Source: Thecaphora thlaspeos (lineage: Eukaryota; Basidiomycota; Ustilaginomycetes; Urocystidales; Glomosporiaceae). Taken from it: a stretch of DNA of 64,000 nt. The translations under genes and the position numbers were made by a program. Of the stretch, positions 10,791 through 20,277 are shown in pieces (position 1 is the stretch's first letter; each line of letters begins with the position of its first letter). The stretch lies in assembly GCA_900291925.1 (NCBI GenBank), contig UWYS01000019.1:1-64000 (forward strand), read 5' to 3'. The notes under the pieces were generated by a model. The model saw only the letters and a program-made list of their open reading frames with translations. It made no database searches and had not been told where the DNA came from.

Positions 10791-11392
10791 GAGGATCGAT
10801 CGACGGGCGGACGGTCTAGCCATCCCCCTCTCCCCTCCGGCTTCTCGCCGGGCCCATACCGTTCCCTCCCTCGACTTGACACCGCGAGACGTTCATTCCG
10901 CGCCTTTGTCTCTTTCCTGTTCCTTCCCTCCTATCGCTCTCTATACATCGTCTCTGTCATGGCTTTTAGCTTTCGCTTATTTCGCCTTTTCTCGCGTCTC
11001 ACCCGCGCGCCTTATTTTCCCCCTCGCCAGCGTACGGTCTAGTGATCGCGTCACCTCGTCACTACTTCGTATCACAAGTCATTCACTAGTACGGACGTTC
11101 TCTCTGCGTACCCCAATGGGGTCGAGCGGCGTATCAAGTCATCTCTTGGTTCGAGCAGCGGGAAATGAGGAGCTCGGAAGGACTAACGAGAGAGGGCGGG
11201 ACGTCGTTCCTCCCCGCTCGTCTAGCGTGCAAGACGGTATAGATCGTTCTCTCTGCCCTGTTCGGAAGCCCGGATGTATCGGGCGAGAAGACGCGACTTT
11301 AAGACATATCGGGACCGCAGACATATCGGGCGATAAGTCGCGACGGAAAGCCTACTCAAAACGTGGAGGGGAGAACGAGGGAGGGGCCCGAC
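10791..11392. other. Convergent 3' intergenic region with a short tandem repeat
   Basis: This 602-bp gap separates the 3' ends of the lipase and glycosidase genes. It is pyrimidine-rich at first. At about 11275-11346 a motif like ACATATCGGGCGA is repeated three times with variation, the third copy followed by GTCGCGAC. No gene is visible. Confidence 0.5.
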
Positions 11393-13588
11393 TTAGAAGA
11401 CCTTTGCCTCGATGAGCCTGACAGACCTCCCCTGCTCCTGCCTAAAGACGACTCTCAACTGCGACGTCTGCACGGCGTCCCACGCGACGTTGGTAATACC
11501 GTTCTCGGTGGGGGCGTCCTTGGTGGTGAGGTTGATGTCTGTCCAGTTGGAACCGTCGAGTCGCTGGATACGGTAGTCGGTCGGCGCTCGGACGTTGCCG
11601 TCGCCAAAGAAGGCAAGTTCAGCGCTCGAGAGGGTCTTTGTCGATCCAAAGTCGATGTTGAGCCACTGGTCGGTCTCGGCAGAGGGAGAGGCGGCCGAAG
11701 TCCAGCCGTGTGCGGGCTCGTTGAAGAACCACACACGACCGTCGATGACCTCGTGCAGACCCTCTGCATTGTCCGAGTTGGAAGAGGCCGTAGCGATGGG
11801 GACCTGGTTGCGAACGAGCTGGATGCTTTGTGCGATCTTGCGCTCGATGGCTGCGTTTCCCCTGCGAGGGACGTCGATCGTCAGCTTGCTCAGACCCTCG
11901 TTCGAGGCCGCCCTGACGCCGTCCAGGTAGACGGTGAGACCTCTGCCCTGTCCGTACTTGCTTCCGTCGCTGTCCCACACCACGGAAAGCAGGTGACCGT
12001 GGTACGCAACGTTGTCGGCCCTGAACCAGCCGATCGATCCGTCGACGAGCGGGTTGACGGCCACCGTGTCGTCCGCCTGTGCTCGGATGCCCACCAGGCC
12101 GCCGAGGACGAGATCGACGAAGCCCGAGTGGAAGTAGTGGTGGCTCCTGGCCAGCCCCACGATCGGAACGCGCGAGTCGGGGTAGTAGTCTTCCTCGAGG
12201 TCGAGCAGGTCGCCTTGGTAGTGCAGCTGGGCGTACTCGCGCAGCAGTCGGACGTAGTCCGACGTCGAGATGGTCGACTGCGTGTAGGAGTTGAGCAGGT
12301 TGGCGAGGCCGAGGAGCGCCTGTGTCGTCTGGAAGGGCCAGATGGGTCCGTTCCACTGGCACTCCGGCTGCGTGCCCTCGTATCGGTACTGGCGCATGTA
12401 GTACTCGTAGCTCGGCTCGACCGTCCTCAGGCCCGCCGGTCCCTTGAGTTCGTCATTGTTGAGGATGTGCGACCATGCCGCCGAGTAGGTCGGGTCGTTG
12501 TCCGGCAGGCTGAACGTCCAGGGGACCAAGCCCACCAGCTCGCGACCACGGATCGGCTCGTAGTACTTGACGAACTCGTTTTCGGTCTGGGGCACGCGCA
12601 GAGCGGCGTTGCAGAAGCGTCAGCTGGCACGTTGACAGACAAAACAGACTTACGAACGAGCGAACGAACCGACCCGACTCACCTGGTGTCGATCGATAAA
12701 GTGGCTCAGGGTCGAGTTCCACAGGTCACACTGGACGAGGTTCTTGATGTCGTCGGCCCGACGGTTGTACAGGTCCGCCTGGGCCGTGTTGCCGGTCATC
12801 TTCGAGATGGCCGCAATGGCACGCGCGTTGGCGTACATGTACGAGTTGATCGACGGCCTGAAGGCAGAGCCGCCGCCGAAGCCATCCCTTCCGCCACTGG
12901 CATCGATGGACGAGATGGTGTACTCGGTAGCGTCGAGCAAGGGTTCGATGAAGTAGAGGCCCTTGAAGGTGTCGATGTGGTCGCCCCACTGGTCGTACAG
13001 GCTGACCATGGCGTCTAGGTGGCGCGTCAAAAAGTCCCCGTCGCCGTCGACGAGATACTTGCCGTAAGCCGTGTCGGCCATGTAGTCGCTAAAGTGACGG
13101 TCGTTGCCGCCCGTGTACATGAAGGTGAGGTAGTCGTCTGCAAATCGACGATCGCGACTCCAGCGTCCTTCGCCGATGTGGAAGCCCGTGGCGTCGTTGA
13201 GACTGGCCCAAGGTTCGAGTTGCCAGCTGACATCGTCGATGAACTCGGTGGAGATGTAGCCGCGTTCGCCGAGATCGCGCTGGTGGGAACGGAAGATCTG
13301 CCAGCGGTAGTAGTAGACGGCGTTGAGCCTGGGGTCGGACGAGTCGAAGAGGGGGATTCGGTCGCGGTACCAGGCCGCGTCGTTGCCGTAGTGCTGGCGG
13401 GTCAGGGCGTCGGCGTCGAGGCTGCCGGGAGCGGGACTGCCCTGACGCTTGGAGAGCGTGGCAGCGTTGTGAGCACCGTAGAATGAGGGAACGGAGGCGG
13501 CCAGGACGAGGTGGCTGCCGAGGCTGGAAAGGAGAAAGAGAAGGAGCGAGCTGCCCAGCAAGGGCTGGGAGAAGGTCAAGCGCAGCAT
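11393..13588 (-). CDS. Secreted six-hairpin glycosidase with C-terminal F5/8 type C domain
   Basis: On the minus strand, 13588..12683 joins 12586..11393 and gives 699 aa. The intron (12587-12682) has donor GTGAGT, a CTGAC branch and acceptor CAG, in phase 0; the join gives FIDRHQ-TENEFVKYYEPIRGRELVG. Residues 1-31 are a signal peptide. The central part (about 70-520) resembles the six-hairpin (alpha/alpha)6 glycosidases of the GH63/MGH1-like group, with aromatic-rich blocks such as QCQWNGPIWPFQT-like 'ECQWNGPIWPF' and a Trp/Asp-rich SYMYANARAI segment. The last about 145 residues match an F5/8 type C (discoidin-like, CBM32-related) domain, which usually binds carbohydrate. The substrate cannot be read from sequence. 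Assignment to a numbered GH family is uncertain; secretion and the two-domain layout are firm. Confidence 0.8.
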
Positions 13589-14990
13589 GCTTTCCGGTCT
13601 GACGTTTACTTCTAAGAGGACGGCGAGGGCTGCTTGAGGCTAGGACTAAGTAACTAGATAGAATCGTCGAGCCTAGGGCTCGAGGAGGATAGACCGAGGG
13701 GCTTACTGTATGGGCGGGCTCGAGTGTGGGAGAGGTTTATGGAGGCATGCTGCGAGAGGCGTTCACGACGGCCGGCTATATATGCGTCCCAGGTCGGTGG
13801 GTTTGGAACACAAGCTGAAGACTGGCTGCTGAGGAGGACCGTATGACAGTGTAGCGTATGCGGATCGACGAAGTGCGAGACAGAGGAGGATGGGAGACTT
13901 TGGCGACACGCTACGGATGTTGGAAGGCGTGGCGGAAGTGCAAGGCTGCGACGGCAGTTGTCACGGCAATCTTTGCTGAAGTGTGGCGGGAGGGCGTGCG
14001 TGGGCTGGAGGTACGTAGGAAGGAAGCAATGGAGGGGGTCAGGTGGTGGTCGACGGCAATAATCTCGAGGGTGCTGTGGACGTACCTTGAAGCGAAGCCC
14101 TGCAGCATACGAAGTAGTTACATATGTAGGCCGACGTCGCCGCTGACCCGGAAAAAGGCAGGGATGAGTGCCGTCCGGCAATCTGGTACTGCATGTACAT
14201 ACGGCGGCTAGTTAGGTGCAGGTGGAGGCTGGGCGGAGAGACTGGGCGGAGAGACTGGACGGGACCAATGGATGTGCGGTACGGTGTACTGTAAAAGCGT
14301 GTACATATTGCATTGGCAATAGCGAGCGTGCAGCGGAGGCAATGGAAAAGTGGTGGTGTGGAAGTGCCGTTGGGCTCGGGTCGACGTTGGAGTGGTAGAG
14401 TACCGTACTGTAGTGTGGTAGAGTACTTGGGGAGTAGTTAAGTAGGACGAGGGCGGCGGAGTGGTCGGACAAGCGACGTCCAACACTGCGCGTTAACTTA
14501 CCCTGCGACATTTCCTAGCGAGGGCCGAACAAAGGGGCCCCGCTTTGGCCGCAACACAGATGCGCGCCCAAGATCTCCGACGACAGCCGACGTCCACCTA
14601 CTGTAGCGACCTAGCCTGCTCTTCGCATCCGTTGGTGTCCGAGGTATCGTTGGAACACCCACCAGCAGGCGCCGAAGCGTCTCGCGCGGGTAAACACGCC
14701 TGGCGGGTGTGCTCGATCGACGGCGCAAGGAACGGCAACGTGAAACGTGCGACCCGGGAAGACCCGATCAGTTCGCGTAAAAGGCTATGGTATGTACAAG
14801 GTGCAAGAGATGCGATGCGGTGCAAAGGGAGGTGGGTCAGAAGACAATTTTTTGGGGCGCTGCAGGCGACGACGACGAGAAGGTTATGGTAGAAAAAGAA
14901 GGGAGAGAGGCAGGGGAGAAAGGGTTGGCTTGCTCGCACGCTCGCTTACCCCTGCACGCACATCCATCTAGAAACAGGTGCATTTCGCCC

Positions 14991-15180
14991 GAGTAAACAC
15001 CCAAGTCACTCCGTTTGGGTCGTTGAGGTGGGCCGTGCGTTCACCCGCGCGAGACACGCCGGCTCGTTCGACCCGCCTTGATGTGGAGGTTGGTTGTATG
15101 TTTACCCGCGCGAGACGCGCCCAAATTCGACGCGACTGAATGGAAAGGTCAGTTACGTGTTGACCCGCGCGAGTTTCATA
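14991..15180. repeat. Degenerate tandem repeat of about 60 bp with a conserved ACCCGCGCGAG core
   Basis: Core motifs lie at about 15038-15060, 15100-15121 and 15157-15179, so the spacing is close to 60 bp. Each reads roughly GTT(T/C/G)ACCCGCGCGAG, and similar spacer pieces recur (for example TTGATGTGGA at about 15078 and 15197). Inverted copies (GCGCGGGTAAACAC type) occur at 14679-14700 and 15662-15684, with a further one at 14983-15000. The inverted form contains GTAAACA, a forkhead-type core. The units are diverged, so the array is old. Confidence 0.6.
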
Positions 15181-15316
15181 TGCAGTCCATGTCGACTTGA
15201 TGTGGACCAACGCGTCTTGCGGAATCAAACATCCAAATCAGGCCAAATGCAGGCTTTTCATGGACGAAGCGAACCGACCCCCGATTCAGAACTGACGAGG
15301 GTACAACCTCTACTAT

Positions 15317-15560
15317 GCTGCGGCTGGACTTTACCAACGTTGTTTTGCGGCTCCGGACTTTACGGGCTTTGTGTTTGTTGCAGCTCCCAATCGTTGGCGC
15401 AATGTCGGGCTTTAATGCGTTGCGGCTCCCGGCCCTAACTGGCGACGCCTCGTAGCTTCCGATGAGACGCGGTAGAATTGGGCCCATCTCGTTGCGGCTC
15501 TCGGGGCTGGGGCTCCCAATGTAGATGATCGCATCGGGCTAGGCTACATCGCGGCTTTCG
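15317..15560. repeat. Diverged short repeats with a TTGCGGCT core
   Basis: Copies of TGCGGCT or TGCAGCT occur at about 15319, 15346, 15379, 15421, 15493 and, in the form CGCGGCT, 15550. Several are followed by GGACTTTAC or a CTCCCAAT-like piece. The spacing is irregular (27-72 bp). No coding frame explains it. Confidence 0.45.
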
Positions 15561-15981
15561 AACTTTACCGGCCGGTCTTCTCAGCACCCGATTCTGGCAA
15601 AACAATCGGGATCAATTGAGCTGCAGGTCCTAGGCTTTAGGCCCGAGGCCCATCCAGAATGTCTTGCGCGAGCAAACACCCACGTTGCGTCGCATCCAAC
15701 GAGGGCACTAACCGACGTTGCGTCTGACCTTCACAGAGAGAGCTTGGCGAGGCGGAACAATGTACGATTTGTCGACGAGGAACCAATGGATGCGCGATCC
15801 AAGCCGTGAGGCGCTGTGGTCAGAATAGAAGGCTGCGACGTGATGTAGCATCAAAGCGTCACAAGGTTGGAAGCGTCGCAGAAAGCGGACTGGGAAGATG
15901 GAAGGAATGTGGTAAAGTCGCTCGTCATCGAGGCGTGACAAGAGATTGACCGGCTTCGGGAAGGCGGGGCCGCACGCGCGG

Positions 15982-18900
15982 CTAGCAGGGATACCACGTC
16001 GCTTCGATTCGGGCTTCGCGAAGTGTTCGTGAAGGTCCATCCGACAGGCCGTTGCGGCGATTTAGTTCAATGGTCGTCTGCAACATGGTGCCGGCGGGCG
16101 AGACTCGGTCGAGGACGGGATAGGCTCGCTGGAAGCCGGACACGTGGAGGGCCGTGAAGCTGTGGTGTTCGTCGCGCTGGTTGTGCTCGATCCAGTCGGC
16201 GACCTTGCTCTTGGCGGACCGACTTAACGCGGCGGAAACCTTTGCCGGATCCTTGAGCTCGGTAACAGAGGTGAAGAGTCGATTCGCGCGGTCCGTCTCT
16301 AAGCCTTGGTCCATCACGATCACCAGCGGGCGTTCGTTGGGCGCGTTGCCGGTCCTTTCCACTCTCGCGCCCCAGACGTTGCACTTTACCGAGATGATCC
16401 TGGGCGACCGGGTCTCCATCGGTTGCTCCAACTGATCAAGGCACCGCCTATCGCTGCCATGCCTTGTAACGTCGACGACGAGCTTGGGCAGCGTGACGTC
16501 CATGCTTAGCTTTGACTGGTACCCGATGTAGGAAAACCGCGTGGCGTCCAAAGGCTTGTCGGGATCGCCACGGTAGACCGGGATGAGACCATCTATGCCC
16601 GACTGTTGGCTATGGCACTGCAAGGCTGCCGTTCTTGCCCACATAGCCTCGAGCTTCTCGCTGCTTGGCGTAGCCCCGCAAAGGGCAGCAGACACGCACA
16701 AAGCAGGCAGGCGGGGATAGCAGCAGTCAGTCGATGGTCCGCCTGCCTATCGACACTAGCCTTCGGCCAGCTGGCGCGCCACCTAAACTCACCTGGTGAT
16801 GCTATCGCCCAATTGCCGGCAAGGTAGGAAATGCGTGAAGCTGACCCATGCGCCTACGAGATGCGCTTCGAGCTGCGCTACCTCGGCCGGATCTTTGAGC
16901 CCGTAGCCATCGCCAAGAAGTACCTTGAGGAAATCCGACGCCGGGATCGAAGGCGCCTGCGGGTTCAATGGCTCCCGGGTTATGTTGGGGATTGCGTAGT
17001 CCCGGGCCAGGATAAGGACAAAACGGGACGTGAACTCGCCGAGATTACCGCTATGTAACAGTTGACCCCTGAGGAGAAGATCTTTGACGAGTGTGCAGGC
17101 GGCCCGGCCGTATGTCTTTGGCGTCTCCTTCAGGGCTTCCTCAGCGGCAAGAGATACCGCTGGCTCGCTAGCGGCCATTGTCGAGATCCTGCCCGACTCG
17201 TCGAGGTGTTGAATCAATCGAAGATGCTTGCGGACCGCATGGGAAGAGAGCGTTGTATCGACATCCCCCTGAATCGTCGAAGGTCCAGCCGCCTTGACGG
17301 AGTCCGCAAAAGACCTCACGGCGTGCTCGCAAACAAGATCCAGCCAGATGCGATGCGAGAACGCAGCGACGACGTGATTGATGTCTTCAGGACGAAAGTC
17401 ACTACCACAGAAGAGCTTCGACCTTGCGTACCAGGTGAGTTCTCCTGTTCCAACCGTGTTCCATAGCTTCGAGCGATGCCGACCATGGAGAGAGGGGAAA
17501 AAAAACAAAAAAACAAAAAAAAAAACCCCCCAAGTCAGACTGTGTGGCAGGAGCGACGCTTCATTGGGCCGATGCCGGTAGGAAGCCGTTGCGCCCTGCA
17601 CAGCCTGATGCTTACCGGTCTACCAAGCATCTTGAGTCGAGCGTAGTCCAAGTATGCGTTTGCGGACGCAGCCGGTGCTTCGACACGAACGTCGACGTCG
17701 AGTGGCAGCAAGGAAAAGGACTCCAAGGGGGGGTAGCCACGCAGACGTTCGGAGGAATCCGGCGGACAGGTCAAGGTGGTGATTCCTGAGAAGGTGTCCA
17801 TGAGAAGTGTCCAGAGGCGAAGGCGTGACTGGCATCGAGACAAGGAAAAGAGCGTCCGACGCAGGTGCATGAGGCGGATGCCGTGCTCAGAGTCGAGATA
17901 GTTGGCCTCGTCCAAGACAAGGAAGAAGGTTGGTGTGTCCAAGTAGTAGGATTTGACCGTCTCGTCTAGTTGATGGCAGGCGTCGAGGTCCACGCTAGCT
18001 CTTTCCATCTTGTCGGCGAGCCTTCCCGCCGGTCCAATGCACCATTGTACCACGAGTGCGTCGGCAAGGGAGGCGATGTCGTTTTCGTGCTTGTCGACGA
18101 GGGTCTGAATCCCATCGTCTGAGTAGCGGAGCCCCGTCCTGTCCGTCCGGGACATCACCGTTGCATCTGCCGCTACATCTGTGAAGAGCTGCGTCCGTTC
18201 GTTGTTTTGCAGGTCATTGACGATGCCCCACCGCGTCCAGAAGCGAGACGGCGACGGATGGCGTGTCGTGTCGCTTGTCGTGTCGCCTGTCTCCTGGGCG
18301 AGTCGATCGAGCAGGCATGCCAGAAAGGCCGTCGCAGCCACTTGTCGATGGATGTCGCTGTCCGGCCTTTGGTGCGTGCAAAACTCCGTTGCCGGGTCAT
18401 CGCTGAGCGGGAAGCCTTTGATAGACGGGCGACTCGGGGGGCGAAAGCAGATCGACAGGCCCGGAAGCAGCTTTATCACCTCGTTCGCCATGCGGCTCTT
18501 TCCCATGCCGCTCGACTGGACGACATGGATGATGCGACCGTACCTCGAGTACGTCGCCTTCCCATCCTGGTGGCGCATAAACATACCCTCGTCCCGTTTG
18601 GCGATGCGCTCAAGCAGCGCGAGATGCACCTCGCCCTTCATGGGCTCGTTGAGGAAGACCTCCGACTCCCGCCGCAAGGATTGGGCGTCTTCATCTCTAC
18701 AGAGGAGATGCCGTGGACGGCATTTGAAAGAGGTGCGTTACAGAGCCAGGTGAGAAGCGATCAACACGTGCAATACATGCGTCGTCATTTGTCGGCAACA
18801 TGTGAGCGCTACTCACGTTCGGCTATGCGTCTCCACTGGAGGTCGGCCACTCAGAACGTTGACGGGGGCGTCGGGACTTCGGGACGTCGGGACGTCAGTG

Positions 18901-19404
18901 GAGGGAAGGCAGTTCGAGGTGTGACTCGCGATGCGACTCACCGATGCCTGTGTGTATGAGGCGGAGCAGCGCGTCGGGCAGCGTCACGTCTTCCCTCTCG
19001 GCGGCCCATGTGCTGAATTGGGCAGAGAGGCTCTGGGCCGGCAACAAAGTTCTGCCATTCCATCGAGTGGGTAGACGCTTTGAGAGCCATTCGGGCAGCT
19101 TATCTTCTTCGAGGGCGGCCAGGTCCCTGAGGAGCCGCTCGAATTGCATGGCGAGATCGTTTTGGCAGTCGGGGGACACGTCAGGGATCGTGTCCATGTG
19201 GCTGCGCTCCTTGATGTCATCAAAAGCAAACGTCAATGCAGTGGCAAGATACGTAAGACATCGTGCGAGACGGGGTTCGTTGAGCAGTGCAGTAAGGGAG
19301 TCCCGTTTAGCATTGTGGTCCGGCGAGGCCAAGTGGCTGGCGGTACCTAGCTGCAGGATCGCCGGCGGCGGCGCAGGCGGCGTCTTTACGTCATCAGACG
19401 GCAT
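15982..19404 (-). CDS. P-loop NTPase with a possible restriction-endonuclease-like C-terminal domain
   Basis: The minus-strand model joins 19404..18942, 18835..18817, 18696..17616, 17466..16793 and 16663..15982. The phases agree throughout and give 972 aa. A Walker A motif SSGMGKS lies at about residues 222-228 and a Walker B FFLVLDEA at about 418-426, so this is an ATPase with STAND/AAA-like layout. After 'MLGRPLW' comes a helical region, then a C-terminal part (about 745-972) with GIDGLIPVY followed by SYIGYQSK. That D...QxK pattern recalls PD-(D/E)XK nucleases, and known fungal Crinkler-type effectors couple such NTPases to nucleases; this is inference only. No signal peptide or zinc finger is seen. 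Exon 2 is only 19 nt. The acceptor of exon 5 is a tandem AAGCAG, so two forms differing by one residue are possible. The biological role is unknown. Confidence 0.75.
18817..18835 (-). other. 19-nt microexon of the NTPase gene
   Basis: This exon is flanked by acceptor TCCAG and donor GTGAGT. Exon 1 ends with one extra base and exon 3 starts at the third base of a codon, so an exon of length 1 modulo 3 is required between them. The 19-nt exon provides this and keeps the frame open. Confidence 0.6.
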
Positions 19405-20277
19405 GGCATGGCATCTCAGTGGCTGTCGTCGATGGGAGAGCCGGCGTCCATAGCCAAGCCAGGTGGGGAGCAGATTCGAGGGCCGGGGTAAAGGTTCGAG
19501 AAGGATGGAAGATGGAAGGTGGAGATGCTGTGGGCGGCAGGCTGCTGAAGGGGAAAGAAAGTCGTTGGGCGAAATGCTGTAGGGGCAGCGTGTGGTGGCT
19601 GACGGTGGCTGATGGTGTATGGCTCATAAAGGGAATGTGGGTTTAGCAGGCTTCTGTAGGTCAGGATGGAGGAGACGGGAAAGAAAGGAGGGAACGCGGT
19701 ACGCGCAACGTACATCCGCCGCTCCTCGGCCAGCCGGCGCAGCTCTCCAAGGGTCTCGAGGGATCCCAGCTTTGCCGGCCGAGCGAGACGGCAACAGCGT
19801 CCAGGCAAGGTCTGCAACCCACCTACTTTTTGGCCACGAGTCAGCCAGCCTAGTTTTTCCCGCCGTGTCGCCGACCGTCAATAGTGATCGTGGTGAGATT
19901 GCGCGGCGAGTTTCTCGTCGAGCCAGCGTGGGCTTGGGGTTGCTCAACCGTTGTCCTGCATCTACGCGGGAAAAAGTCGACGAACAAAAGGTAGACAAAA
20001 GTTCGATATGCGAGGAAAAAGTGGAAAATGTAGACCGAGACCGAGACGGAGCACGAGGGAGCGAGGCATGGGCAAGGGGTGTCAAGGGGAAGGATGGCAG
20101 ATGAACGATGAGACACGGTCGGACGTGGTAGGAGAATGGCGCGGGGTACTATCCACGTGCGTGGCGCACAGCGGGATCATGACGAGAAGACACGAGCGAG
20201 CGGGATCGAGAGCGGGAGAAAAGGAGCGTCAGGTAGGAAGCCAGTGCGTTCCGCGGTCGACGAGCCGTGGCCCGGAC
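19405..20277. other. Intergenic stretch between the OPT and NTPase genes
   Basis: This 873-bp stretch lies upstream of the NTPase gene and downstream of the OPT transporter gene, both on the minus strand. The overlapping frames on both strands have no family signature. It presumably holds the NTPase promoter. Confidence 0.45.

Larger units (their letters stand above)
13589..15981. other. Gene-poor 2.4 kb stretch with two kinds of degenerate repeats
   Basis: No gene is supported on either strand. The first about 300 bp upstream of 13588 are the promoter side of the glycosidase gene. From 14.68 to 15.68 kb the sequence carries a recurring GTTTACCCGCGCGAG-like motif in both orientations, and from 15.3 to 15.56 kb a run of TTGCGGCT-type repeats; both are listed separately. 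Confidence 0.5.

Noticed and set aside
11363..13018. 551-codon plus-strand frame opposite the glycosidase
   Set aside because: It is an antisense shadow of a GC-rich coding exon; the minus-strand protein has a signal peptide, domains and a valid intron.
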